Shown here piece after piece: positions 36,584 to 47,894 of a stretch of 64,000 nt of DNA. The number at the start of each line of letters is the position of its first letter. Position 1 is the first letter of the stretch. The notes under the pieces were generated by a model. It did no database searches. It was not told the DNA's origin and was given only the letters and a program-made list of their open reading frames with translations. This stretch comes from Corylus avellana (lineage: Eukaryota; Streptophyta; Magnoliopsida; Fagales; Betulaceae): NCBI RefSeq assembly GCF_901000735.1, contig NC_081544.1:34609235-34673234 (forward strand), read 5' to 3'. Made by a program: the position numbers and the translations under genes.

Positions 36584-37092
36584 CACAATAAAGCGCCCAT
36601 TATAAAACATTTTTCTTGAGGGACCATCTCAAAAAGCTCTTTTATTGCCATTGGACAGCTTAGTTTAAGGATTAATTAAGATAATCACAAACCCCAGTAT
36701 CAAGTAATTAAGAAAGCTACCTACGTTGCATTAAAGTTGTGTGGAAAATTCCTTTACTTTAATGACGTAAGGTTGATTATGTCAGAAAATTCATGTATTT
36801 TTTCAGGGCAAAATCAACCAATTACTTTGTGTTTCTGAATTGCTGTAAAGTGCACACTTAAATTATATATATCAGGCAATTTATTTGTACCTCTCATTTC
36901 TCTTTTTAATAAAATAGTAATTTTTCGTACCAAATTTGTCCTAAAATTTTTATGTTGTTCGATCATAGACACGGTTTTTACCGAAGAATATCTTCTTCTT
37001 TTTTCATTGATTTCTCCCCAGAATCCTACCACAGTACCATCAAGGACAATGATAAAAAAAGATTAAATTTTTACAGGAAAAATGGAATCCTA
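36584..37092. other. Unique sequence right of copy B
   Basis: No gene supported. Sequence from about 37035 (ACCATCAAGGACAATGA onward) to 37092 resembles 41725-41781 downstream of SEO-C and begins the flanking direct repeat. Confidence 0.5.
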
Positions 37093-37771
37093 AGAAATTT
37101 ATTTTATTTTATTTTATTTATGATCGCACAAAAGAAATAATTCAAATTAGTAACTTTCATTTATTGAGAAAATCTTTTAAATTTTATTTATAGAAGATCT
37201 AAAGCATAACAGTTCTATCATTACAGACCATAAAACTCTAACATAATATAGTCAATTATTATGTTATTATAAAGTTATAGATATAATTAGAAAATTCTTA
37301 CAATCAAAGCCTATTTATGATAACTTATGCACAACTTCAGCTGTAAAACAAATCTCATCTAGCTTTCAAAAGCGAACTAGATTTAAGATATAGGTAGCTC
37401 ATATTTTTCCTAATCTTATTTTTCTGCGGTGAGAGATAATCCCCCATACCGATCTAACTCTCCTCGATCCAAAGGTTAGGAGAAAAATAAACGTCCTCGA
37501 CTTAAAAGTCAAGACAAAATGAACAAAATAAAATACAAAAATCAAAACAATACACACTAAAAACAAAAACAAAAACAAAAAACCTTGATAGAAGCAATAG
37601 TGGAGGAACACAGCATCATAAACATTTTCGGGAAGACACACATCAAATCTAAGTTCAAAAAACTAGATCTAAAACAAAACCACTAAAAACAAAGACCAAA
37701 AAAAGACTACAAAAGACATCGGAGGAGGGAAGAACATCTTTTCTCCTCGTGTTAGGGTATACTTGTTGAGC
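37093..37771 (-). mobile_element. LINE-like insertion (679 bp) upstream of SEO-C
   Basis: The segment is bounded by a 9-bp duplication, GGAATCCTA, at 37084-37092 and 37772-37780. The related sequence downstream of SEO-C has one copy at 41773-41781 and runs straight on, giving an empty site. The left edge has a TTTTA repeat, which on the minus strand is a (TAAAA)n tail as LINEs or SINEs leave. There are no terminal inverted repeats and no recognisable coding domain, so class is inferred from the tail and the target duplication; a 5'-truncated LINE fits best. It ends about 310 bp upstream of the SEO-C TATA box. Confidence 0.6.
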
Positions 37772-37780
37772 GGAATCCTA

Positions 37781-37880
37781 GGAAGTTACTATCATAAGTA
37801 AATCAGGAAAAATCCAATTAAACTCGCTATGCCAATTAAAGACAAAGATTACATGTGTATCACATTGATTAAGTGTAATG
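37781..37880 (+). repeat. Direct repeat, upstream copy flanking SEO-C
   Basis: GAAGTTACTATCATAAGTAA through TTACATGTGTATCAC matches 41782-41875 with a few substitutions and small indels. Together with 37035-37092 it forms a repeat of about 150 bp on both sides of SEO-C, interrupted here by the LINE-like insertion. Confidence 0.7.
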
Positions 37881-38080
37881 AACCTCACCAGCTGTACGAA
37901 TCTCACGATTAAGCTTTTATAAAGGTCAAAAGAGATATATGTTTAACGGCCAACAACATATTCAAAAGCCCACAACCTTATCCAAAATTCCAAGCCTCTT
38001 GGGTTACTTTTTCCACAAAACCCCATCACAAGCAAGGTAGCAATTCGCCAAAACCAGCCTTTATTCCATCTGACATCAAC

Positions 38081-38090
38081 TATATATATA
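38081..38090 (+). promoter_or_regulatory. Probable TATA box of SEO-C
   Basis: TATATATATA stands about 100 bp before the ATG at 38188, leaving a 5' UTR of roughly 70 bp ending in a CT-rich stretch (CTCTCCTCTCTTCTTC). Position and sequence fit a plant TATA box; no experimental start is known. Confidence 0.5.
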
Positions 38091-38187
38091 AGTGGCTTAG
38101 ATTTAAACCGACACCTGCAATTAACCCATCGCTCTCCTCTCTTCTTCTTCTTCCTCACCTAGAGCCTGACCTTTCATCAAACCAAAG

Positions 38188-38831
38188 ATGGCTGTCGTCC
38201 CCGCACAGAAGCCGCTCAGGGGTGAACGCAGCATGTTCTCCTCCTCGGACGACAATGCGATGATGAAGAGAATTCTTGAAACTCATGCCCCAGATGGCCG
38301 AGATATCGATGCCAGACCTCTCCTTCAGATAATTGAGGACATTTTCAAACGTGCTGCACCTGGCAGCATTCAAGTAAACAACCATTGTCCCTTCTTCTTC
38401 TTTTTAATATACAGTCAAGCATGCATATTGTGTAATAATTATTATTCGATAAAGAGCATGGGCTTTTTGGGAATTATATTAAAGAGTATAAATATTATAT
38501 GCTTTATGTATGTATGTCGGGCGTTACATATTGTGCATATATTTTATATATATTATATTGTTTCTGATTATTTGTGACCATGTTCATCACAGGGAGCAAA
38601 AGCGCAAGCGGACGCATTGGACGACAAGGCCTTCCATTCTGGCCTCATTGACATGCTCGAACTTTTATCATACACGATTAGCCGAATTTCCTGCGAGGTT
38701 TACATTATGGCTTACAATATATAGTTAGTTAATAATGTGATAGCTGGCCAGAAGAAATTAAATCTTATGAGTTGATCACTAGTTCTACTAATTAGATTTT
38801 GTGGAAAATTTCAATTCTCTTAATTTTGTTG

Positions 38832-38880
<49 letters not shown>

Positions 38881-41096
38881 TTTGACAGATATCCTGCAAG
38901 TGTTCCGGTGGCGGAGATGCGCATGCGACAACTGTGGCAATATGCAACATACTGTCGAGTTACTCATGGGATGCAAAGGTGGTGCTAGCCATAGCAGCTT
39001 TTGCTGTGAACTATGGTGAATTCTGGCTGGTGGCGCAGCTTTACGCCACCAACCCCCTTGCCAAAGGGCTTGCAATTCTGAAGCAATTGCCTGAAATAAC
39101 GGAGTATGCTGAAAGTTTGAAACCAAAGTTTGAGGCACTTAGCAACCTCATCGCGGCCATGCTGAAGGTCACCAAGTGCATCGTTGGGTTCAAGGAACTT
39201 CCTTCCCAGTACATTACCCCGGACACACCGGAACTGGTCACCGCCAATTCTCATATTCCGATAGCCGTTTATTGGACCATTCGGAGCATCGTTGCATGCG
39301 CTTCACAAATTATGGGCCTCATCGGCATGGGTCATGAGTATGTGTTACGTACCCCGCCCCATCTTCTTTTTTCTTTTGACATCTTAATTATAATATTTGA
39401 GTTTCTCTACCATCGGCGTTCTTAGGTACACAGCATCAACGACCGAGGCGTGGGAGCTGTCGAGCTTGGCCCACAAGGTAAACAACATATACAGCCACCT
39501 CGAGAAGCAGCTCAATTTTTGTTATCAACACATTGGTGAGTGACGATTACTAGTGTTTATCGATCGGCTTGTATTAATTAGTTTATCGATCGACTGACGA
39601 CAAGAGATAAAATTAATGGTATTCTTGATACAGAGGAGAAGAGACATGTAGAAGCATTTATGACTCTCGTGCGTCTCTTCGAGACAATCCATGTCGATAA
39701 CATAAAGATACTTAAGGCTTTGATTTGCGGCAAGGAAGATCCGCTGCCTCTGTTTCATTGTCCGACCAAGCAAAGGGTTAATTTAATTGCTGACTAGCTG
39801 TATATATAAGTATATTTAATATTTTCAGTTAAAATCGTTTGGCGTGACTGTTGAATATATTGATTGGCACTCGATCACAGGCTAACATTGATGTGCTGAG
39901 AAGGAAGAACGTGTTGCTGTTTATCTCAGACCTGGAGCTCTCCCGCGACGAGCTTTCTATGCTTGAACAAATGTTCACCGAGGCACGGAACCATCCAGAG
40001 AGGCCAGAGAGTCAGTACGAGGTTGTGTGGCTCCCGGTCTTGGACAGGACGATCACGTGGAACGATACGAAAAGAAAGCAGTTTGAGGCCCTACAACAGC
40101 AGATGCCATGGTACTCGGTCTATGAACCTTTCCAGCTGGACCCGGCAGTGATCAGGTACATCAAGGAGGTGTGGCATTTCAACAAGAAGGCTCTGCTCGT
40201 GGTGCTGGACCCGCAAGGGAGGGTGGCCAACCCCAACGCCATCCACATGATGTGGATCTGGGGAAGTGTGGCCTTCCCTTTCACTAGCACAAGGGAGGAA
40301 GCACTCTGGAAGGAAGAGAGCTGGAGAATTGAGCTTTTGGCTGATGCCATCGACCAGAACTTGTTTACATGGGTATATATACTCATACATATCTAAAAAA
40401 TGCTTGCGAGTTACATATATAAATGTTGGTGAGTTATGTTGTAAATTGCATGTATGGTTTTAATTTCAGATAACAGAAGGGAAATACATTTGCTTGTATG
40501 GAGGAGAAGATATGGATTGGGTGCGGAAGTTTACGGTGGCTCTGCGTAGTGTTGCGCAAGCGGCGAAGATACAGCTGGAGATGCTTTACGTGGGGACGAG
40601 CAACCCGAGGGAAAAGGTTAAGAAAAACAACGCAGCCATTGTTGCGGAGAAGCTTAGCTACGTCCTGCCAGACCCGATGCTCATCTGGTTCTTCTGGGTG
40701 AGGCTTGAGAGCATGTGGTACTCCAAGGTACAACACGGAAAGAGCGTGGAGAACGACACCATAATGCAGGAGATCATGACAATGCTGAGCTTTGATGGGA
40801 GTGATCAGGGTTGGGCTGTGATCATGAAGGGAACGATGGGAACGACAGAAATGGCTAGGGCCAAGGGGGACACCATTTTGCAGGCTCTGAATGAATTTGA
40901 TGCGTGGAAAGAAAAGGTAGGGGCGACAGGCTTTGTGCCGGCACTCAATCAGCACCTCTCAGACAATCGCACCCCTCATCACTGCAACCGTCTCATACTG
41001 CCAGGGACCGCTGGGAGCATCCCCGAGAAGGTTGTCTGCGCTGAATGTGGCCGTGCCATGGAGAAGTTTCTCATGTATCGCTGCTGCACCGATTAA
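38188..41096 (+). CDS. Sieve element occlusion (SEO) protein C, 7 exons, 703 aa
   Basis: A complete SEO gene, clearly related to A and B but well diverged. Exons: 38188-38373, 38593-38697, 38889-39337, 39426-39535, 39634-39776, 39881-40372, 40470-41096; every intron is GT-AG, with phases 0,0,2,1,0,0 as in A and B. The protein has the family hallmarks: ETHAPDGRDIDARPLLQIIE, SYTISRISCE, CKCSGGGDAHATT, SSYSWDAKVVLAIAAFAVNY, YWTIRSIVACASQIMGL, TEAWELSSLAHKVNNIYSHL, the thioredoxin-like part (YEVVWLPV, MPWYSVYEP, LLVVLDPQGRV, MMWIWGS) and the C-terminal CAECGRAMEKF with a terminal Cys pair. Its product should assemble into P-protein filaments in sieve elements. Codon use is GC-richer than in A and B. 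The ATG at 38188 is the first in the exon and fits the TATA box at 38081. Confidence 0.94.
38833..38876. repeat. (TA)n microsatellite in SEO-C intron 2
   Basis: About 22 TA units just before the acceptor at 38888. Confidence 0.95.
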
Positions 41097-41724
41097 GAGG
41101 CTTCATTTGAGAGCTACTACATATTTTTATATATATCCATATGATTCTATGAATTAAGGGCCATATATATCCCATTTTAATTACTGCAACTACCTAGAGC
41201 TTGCTGCTATATCGTAAGCTCGGATTTGTAAAATTTGGAATTCTCTATATCTATATGTGTGCCTTATCATAATGCCATATTATTCTTATTAATGATATGA
41301 GTGCATTTTTTTTTACGTAAATGCTTGCTTTTGGATATTATTCTTATTAATGATATGTGCCTTATCATTTTTTTTTTTTAATAAGATATATATATAAAAT
41401 CAGATTAGTAATCTCTTCGTTAATAAAGAACAACAATGTTTAGCAAATACAATGTCAATAGTACAAGGAGGGACTTCCTCAGTATGAATTTGTTCGTTTC
41501 CTTGGCTAGTCTATATATGTATGAAGTGCCCATTTTGCCTCCATTCGAATATGATTCACCTGCCAACTTTATAAATTATCCGGGACAACTCTAGCATCTT
41601 CAATCAACACCCTTCGAAGGAGAGTTCACCGGTAAGAAGCAACACCCTCATAACACATGATTGATGATACTCATAAAAAATTGCATCAAAAAGCAAATGT
41701 CACAACCGTACCCAACCATGTAAC
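41097..41724. other. SEO-C 3' flank, duplicated downstream of the SEO pseudogene
   Basis: Contains the SEO-C 3' UTR and flank. Blocks such as GCCATTTTAATTACTGCAAC-like sequence and AATCAGATTAGTAATCTCTT recur in the same order after the pseudogene (44950-45497) and again from 47153 after an insertion. No gene. Confidence 0.6.
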
Positions 41725-41875
41725 AAACTATGACCAAGGACAATCCTAGGACAACGATATTAAAGGAAAAATGGAATCCTACGAAGTTACAATCATAACC
41801 AAATCAGGAAAATTTAATTAAACTCGCTATACCAAATAGTCAAATACAAATCTTACATGTGTATCACCGGTGGCG
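41725..41875 (+). repeat. Direct repeat, downstream copy flanking SEO-C
   Basis: Matches 37035-37092 plus 37781-37880. It includes AAAAATGGAATCCTA without any insertion and ends in TTACATGTGTATCACC. It looks like the promoter-side flank of the next SEO unit. Confidence 0.7.
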
Positions 41876-42716
41876 TAGCTAGGATCTTGTTTAACTAGGG
41901 GCGGGATTTTTTTTTTTTTTTTTTGGATGAATTGGGGTGGGATTCATAATTAACTACTATAAAATAATATCATATTTAAATACAGTTTGGCCACAAGCCA
42001 ACTTCACAAATTTCTTTATTCCAAACACCAATATATATATATATATATATTGTATGCCCTACTAATTGCATCCAATATTAAAGTATCCATCAATAGCATG
42101 CAATTATTTTGGAGTTATTGTCCTTTATAGAGCATCTAATACCTTCTTTAGTGACGTTTAAAATAACTATTAGATCAAAATTTAATAGTGATATATCTGA
42201 AATCTATTAATGGTAATTTTAAAAATTACATATACTTTAAAAAGATAAAAAGAGAATAAAATGATAATATGTAAGATTACTCCAAAACTTAATACATAAA
42301 ACATGAGGATATTTCCCTCGGATATGTTCATGACCGAATTAAATTGTCCTAAGACTTTCATAGCAAAAACATATAATATTTTAAAGCATTGTATATATAC
42401 ATAATTAACAGAGAACTCAACATCAACATTATTTTTCCTTAATTAAAAACGAGAGCAATTAAATTCAAAGGTCCCACTGCATCATTTTTTAATATTAGGC
42501 TCAGGTGCTTAAAAAAAAATTAGGCATCTATACTTGGGGTAAAAAGGCGGTTAATAAAATTCATTAACCACCTAGGCGGTTAGCGCCACTAACTGTTTTT
42601 TAAAGAAATAAAAAAATAAAAGTTAACCAAAACGATGTCGTTTTTATGATAATACTCCACTACATACGGTATTATTTATAGATTTGTATATATATTTAAA
42701 CACAAAAATGATGTCG

Positions 42717-42756
<40 letters not shown>

Positions 42757-43708
42757 GCAAAGGGAGGGAGGGTCGAGAGGGGTCAAATGCCCCCCCCTCA
42801 ACGTCCAATTTGTTTTTTTTACCGTGGTAGAAAATTTCCTAAATGCCTTGGTTGCCCACTCTCAGCCGTAGATCAAGGGCACTTGACACTCAGGCAAATG
42901 ACTCAAGCAGTGCTGGATCTCTGAAAATTTTTCTGCAAACAATTTCAATGTTTATAGCTTTTAGGTTTAGGTTATGGCAATTAATTATATGGACATGTGT
43001 CAATTTGTGATTAGTGTTGACGTGGCGTTCTGTCAAATTTTGGACGGAAGCAACATTTTCATCTTTAGTCAAACCAAAGGTACCTCTTGTAATAAAAAGT
43101 ATACCATAAGAGATAAAAAAAAATAAAAAAATAAAACCAGAAGAGAGAATAAAATATTTAACCATTTTTTTAATTACAAAGCCTCCCATTTTTCATGCGG
43201 TGTCACATTTCTTCGGGGGTAGAAAGCCTTGAAAGCCTTTTGTTTTCTTATTTTATTACGTGCCCCGCGTTAGCTTTTCTCCTTTAAGTCTTCTTTCTTT
43301 GTTTTGCTGGTCCCACCTACCCATGGCTTTTCTTTCTCCTCTTTTATTTCTTTCACTCTTTTTTATTGGTCCCACGTAGGTGTATGGCTCATTGGCTTGT
43401 CTTTGTTCTTTTTTTCTTTTTCTAGTTCGTTTCTTTTTTTTTAATTTTTTTTTTTTACAAAAGACAATAACTTGCATTATAATACCAATTTAAATTCACA
43501 TTTAATAACTAAACAGTATGTCATAATTAAATATAAAACGCAAGAGTTAGTATAAAATAAAGTATGATAACGCTCAATAGATAAAATAGGCACATTTGAA
43601 CTATTATTAATACTCTTTATTGGACTCTAACATGACTCGCAAGGCTAAATAATTATGAATACATCACACACACAAACACACTCACTCTCGGTCTCTCACA
43701 CTCTTGAC
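41876..43708. other. Transposon debris between SEO-C and the DC1 pseudogene
   Basis: No gene. GGTGGCGTAGCTAGGAT at 41870 and the GGGTCAAATGCCCCCC stretch near 42781 resemble ends of common plant elements. At about 42545-42600, GGCGGTTAAT and CCTAGGCGGTTAGCG recall the subterminal repeats of the hAT-like element at 9678. A (TA)n tract lies at 42721-42752. Confidence 0.45.
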
Positions 43709-44355
43709 TTACTTCAAAATAAATAACCCTCGGTGGATGTTAATTTTGCATTGAGTATACTCTAAGGCCGCACCATCAAAAGGCTTGCCACACGAATCAC
43801 AAGGAGGGGAGCACTGGGTCTTTTGCACAATAGTGAGAGGATGTGGGTGAACTTCGTCTTTGTATGTTTTTCCAAATTTGATGTATCGATACTTATCTAC
43901 TATGCAATTGGGATAGCAAGAAAAATCACATTTTTTACAGTAATAGAACCAGTGATTTCAATCTCTTTTGCCTTCACAAATTAGATAATAATATTCTCCG
44001 AAATAATCTTCAACGGTGTATGTGAGATTGAGGTCATGTGTGTCATACGAATGCCAAGCCACAAGTGGAAGAGTTGCACATTTAAAACACAAGATGAACT
44101 TGCATTGCATACAGAAAAATGAACAATTGCTTGACTGAAGACCACAAGCACTGCATTTTTCACTTGAACTTGTAGGAATTGAGAGAGAGTGTTGGTGACC
44201 TTTATGCATAAGGGTCTCCGGAGTTGTAAAACATTGAATATCAAGGTTGTAGTTGCACTCGTCGCATCTATAGAAGAAGCCATGGCGATAACAGTGGCAA
44301 GCATTACATTTGAACACGCCATCTTTGGAAGGTGCATTTGAGACAAGGGTAAGGA
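43709..44355 (-). pseudogene. DC1 (cysteine/histidine-rich C1) domain protein, truncated and interrupted
   Basis: The minus-strand frame encodes repeated plant DC1 zinc-binding units, for example CNACHCYRHGFFYRCDECNY, CSACGLQSSNCSFFCMQCKF and, after the break, HWFYYCKKCDF with HPHPL and CDSCGKPF. DC1 proteins form large plant families, probably binding zinc; few have known roles. The frame is stopped by a TGA at 43958-43960, inside the conserved KRD.NHWFYYC block, and then continues in the same frame to 43709. The 5' end is lost at about 44355, where the opposite-strand SEO fragment begins. Missing 5' part plus an internal stop make a functional product unlikely. Confidence 0.8.
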
Positions 44356-44949
44356 GATATGGAGTGGGTGCGGAAGTTTACAGTGGTTCTGCGTAATGTT
44401 GCGCAAGCGGCGAAGATACAACTGGAGATGCTTTACGTGGGGAAGAGCAACCCGAGGGACAAGCCGACAAGGTTCGCAAAAACAACACAACCATTGTTGC
44501 GGAAAAGCTTAGCCACGTGCTGCCAGACCCGATACTCATCTGGTTCTTCTGGGTGAGGCTTGAGAGCATGTGGTACTCCAAGGTACAACACGGAAAGAGC
44601 GTGGAGAACGACACCATAATGCAGGAGATCATGACAATGCTGAGCTTTGATGGGAGTGATGAGGGTTGGGCTGTGATCAGCAAGGGATCGGCAGAAATGG
44701 CTAGGGCCAAGAGGGACACCATTTTGCCGGCTTTGATTGGATTTGATACATGGAAAGAAAAGGTGGGGGAGATAGGTTTTGTGCCGGCACTCAATCAGCA
44801 CCTCTCAGACAATCGCACCCCTCCTCACTGCAACCGTCTGATACTGCCAGGGACCGCTCACCGCTGGGATCATCCCCGAGAGGGTTGTCTGAGCTGATTG
44901 TGGCCGTGCCATGGAGAAGTTCCTCATGTACCGCTGCTGCACCGATTAA
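44354..44949 (+). pseudogene. SEO pseudogene: last exon only, related to SEO-C
   Basis: Closely matches exon 7 of SEO-C from the ATATGG/WVRKFT region to the terminal CCTD and TAA, and the likeness continues into the 3' flank. All six upstream exons are absent. Two frame breaks are visible. An extra ~8 bases near 44461-44470 (GACAAGCCGACAAGG) and an extra 7 near 44859-44865 (ACCGCTCACCGCTG) each look like a small tandem duplication. In addition, the TGC of the conserved VCAEC motif has become TGA. No promoter or start remains. It is the relic of a further SEO unit in the array. Confidence 0.92.
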
Positions 44950-45497
44950 TTAAGAGTATTAATATATTAATTAAGGCTTCATGCATGTGAGCTAGCTACT
45001 ATATATATATGATTCTATGAGTTAAGGGCCATATATATATGCCATTTTAATTACTGCAACTACCTAGAGAATGCTGGTATATCGTAATTAATCGCAGATT
45101 TGTAAATTTTGGAAGTCTCTATATCTAAGAAGCCGGATCCGTACCTGATATATACTGCTATACATTATCCTAATTAATCAAATGAGTGCTTGTTGTTTTA
45201 GCTAAATGCTTGCTTTTGGAATTCTTTTTTTTCTTCTCCAACAGGACCATCAGATTTTGTCTTTTTTTTTTTTCTAAAAAAAAAAAAAAAAAAAAAAAAT
45301 CAGATTAGTAATCTCTTCATCAATGAAGAACAACACAATGTTTCCTAGATACAATGCCAATAATGCAAGGAGAGGCTCCCTCCATATGACTTTGTTCGTT
45401 CACAAGAGTAAGCGTTTCCTTGGCTAGTCTATGAACTACCCATTTTGCCTCATTTCCAACATGATTCACCCATGACAACTCTAACATCTTCGATCAA
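44950..45497. other. 3' flank of the SEO pseudogene
   Basis: Related in order and sequence to 41097-41610 behind SEO-C, with a long poly-A run at 45277-45299. The likeness stops at CAACTCTAACATCTTCGATC, where the LINE-bearing insertion starts. Confidence 0.6.
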
Positions 45498-46480
45498 TTG
45501 ATCCTATTCAGCACCAATTCCTTTCGTCTTTTTTCAGTGCCTACGCTTGAAGAACGCCACCTTTTACAACCGCCTCTAGTAAATACTGCAGCCACCAAAG
45601 CCTCCCTTGTCTCTGCAACAACTAAATTAATGATATATGATTTGAGAGCTACCAACGCCGACAACCTCTTACATATGGTCTCTCACAATCACACTAATAC
45701 TCATATTCGTTTTATTCGTATCCACTACTTGCATCCCAATTTACCTTCACAAAACCAAATGGAAAAGCTTTCCAGTTTGATTCGTTGAATTACCACCTAC
45801 CTATCTTTCTTTCACCCTTGCATTAGCATTTTTAAACTCACGAAGTCAATCGGATGCCTTTCTTGCAAGCTGAGTTGGATGATTAAATTCCCCCACGGAT
45901 CAAAGAATTCCTCCCCTACCACAGATTTCTTGCCACACAGCCATTAAATCAAAGAATTCCTCCACAATCTCCACAATATGAATAAACTCCTCACCATCCT
46001 TGAGGCTCTTTTTAGCGTACTTTTATATATGTACTCCATGCATCTTTTGCCACCGAACAACTCCACAATATATGCCCTATAGGGCCATGGTCTCCACCTC
46101 TCTAAGCCACAAATAGGACAATATAGATCCGAGAGTGTTTTCCTCTTTATCAATTTGGTTTTTGTGGGCAAAGCATCATTACATGGCCTTCACAAAAACA
46201 CTCACTGTGTATTGGGGACATTCATATTCCAAATCCATTTTCTGTAAACCACCAAATTAACTTATAGGAGCCAATAGGAAATTTGACAAATTGCTACTTC
46301 ATCCTCATCAGACACCTTTTTGATCAAAGGAATATAACGTCATCTTGTGCAGGGGCCTAGAGTTCCTTTTCCATAATTTTCTTGGTTCTCGGGTTTAGAC
46401 GCCATAACTCATATAAATGTTCCTTCTATTCACCATTGGCGAGGGAACTGGCCAATTTGTAAAACTTGCCTTTTAGCCCA
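45498..46480 (-). mobile_element. Degenerate LINE (non-LTR retrotransposon) 3' part
   Basis: On the minus strand, broken frames give KWIWNMNVPNT, then RPCNDALPTKTKLIKRKTL and CPICGLE, the zinc-binding region that follows reverse transcriptase in plant LINEs. Nearer 45500 come VKVNWDA and VIVRDH, the start of the RNase H domain. Stops and frameshifts are frequent, so it is long dead. Edges are estimates; the RT core was not found. Confidence 0.75.
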
Positions 46481-47152
46481 AGAGTTTGTATAACAAAATC
46501 AGTTCTACTTTAGCCCAAACAGAACATAGGCCAATCCACCAAATAGTTGGGGCACCAGGGACTTTTGTGGGCCAAAATGTGTTCCAATTCCAAAGATTAA
46601 TTCGATTGATATTCCCACTCCAGGCCATCAAAGTGGCCATTGGTATAGTCAGATTTCAAAACCCTAATTCTCAAATTTCATAGTGCAAAACCTAGATCAT
46701 CTAGTTTAAAAATCCTTTTAAAGAAATGATTCGACAACTTTAAACTCTATATATTAATTTTAAAAAATATAAAATCAAACAGGCCGAGTTAAAGCAATTT
46801 ATAATCCTGAAGCTCACGATAAGCCCGTGCTAAGGGATCTAAATCCTCCACAGTTCACAATTCTCCCAATAACAACCATCTGATCAAAATGATTCATGAA
46901 AAGACGATTAAAAAAACCAAGTAAAATATCGACGCAAAAATCACAACGGGAAGAAAAGATTTGACAATTTAAAAATTCAATGAAACCCAATTAAAACCAA
47001 ACAAAAATATCCCAATTAAAAGAAAAAATAAGATGGAAATATACCAGGAGACAGGTAGCACAGTGCTCAAAAAGAATACACAGCGCTGTTTAATACTGGC
47101 AAGGATATCAATCTATGCTTCGGAAACATGAACATCCCCCACTATGAAACAA
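46481..47152. other. Rest of the insertion in the SEO-like 3' flank
   Basis: No gene recognised. The insertion interrupts the flank that is continuous behind SEO-C, since matching resumes near 47153 (GGAGTTCACCAGTAAGAAGC). Whether it belongs to the LINE or is separate is not clear. Confidence 0.4.
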
Positions 47153-47301
47153 GGGGGAGTTCACCAGTAAGAAGCAACACCCTTCTAAAAACATATGATA
47201 CTAATAAATAATTGCTTCAAAAACAAATGTCACAACCCGACCATGAAACAAACTACGACCAACCAATCGATGCGTAGCTGTTTGTTATGTAAAGGAAAAA
47301 T
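47153..47301 (+). repeat. Third copy of the SEO-unit flanking sequence
   Basis: GAGTTCACCAGTAAGAAGC through GTAAAGGAAAAATGG matches 41624-41774 behind SEO-C with substitutions and indels, after the insertion at 45498-47152. Confidence 0.6.
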
Positions 47302-47439
47302 GGTCGGATTGGGCTTTGATTTACGCTTTCGTTGACGCGTCCTTCTGGATTAAAACCCACCGACGAACGCAACGCCTATCAAAAGCGACGAGAATCGAAT
47401 ACCATTGAAAATAAAGAAATTTAGAGATTAGAGCGACAA

Positions 47440-47870
47440 AAAATATGGGAAGGATTTAGAACACTAAGAACATGACCTAAAGAATAGGGAGCGGCGCTTG
47501 GTATTTTCATGCCTGGGGCTAGGGTTTTATAGAGGAACGAAGGTCATATGATATACAGCAGTACCCCTTTACTTCACCTAATATAACGAAAATACCATTT
47601 CATTCCGTGCAGATCAGAGCAAAGCCCAGTCTGATGCTAGCCCAAATTGACAGCATAGTGGGCCTAAAAATTGAAATTTTGTGCCATGATCCAGAATTTA
47701 AGGTGCCATTAGCGCAAAAGTCTAATAATAGGGCTTCTAATTTTATAGGCAGTCTGGTAGTTGAGCGCCCAAGATTATCATTGATGCGCCACCAGCACAT
47801 GATGCCTGAATTTGCCTGAGCCCAAACCATGTGAATTATTTTGCAAAGCCCATGCCAGAGAACTTATTTA
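47440..47870 (-). promoter_or_regulatory. Possible minus-strand promoter with telo-box and site II motifs
   Basis: Read on the minus strand, TATAAAACCCTAGCC lies at about 47518-47532 and combines a TATA-like start with the AAACCCTA telo-box. Upstream there are several TGGGC(T/C) motifs (near 47620, 47640, 47660, 47820 and 47848). This combination is typical of plant ribosomal-protein, snoRNA and other growth genes. No coding region or RNA fold was recognised downstream, so the promoter may be orphaned. Confidence 0.35.
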
Positions 47871-47894
47871 GCATGGTTTCAAAGTAGCACTACT

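Noticed and set aside
38833..39138. Minus-strand 101-codon frame ending in a YIYIYI run
   Set aside because: It is a shadow of SEO-C exon 3 and the adjacent (TA)n microsatellite.
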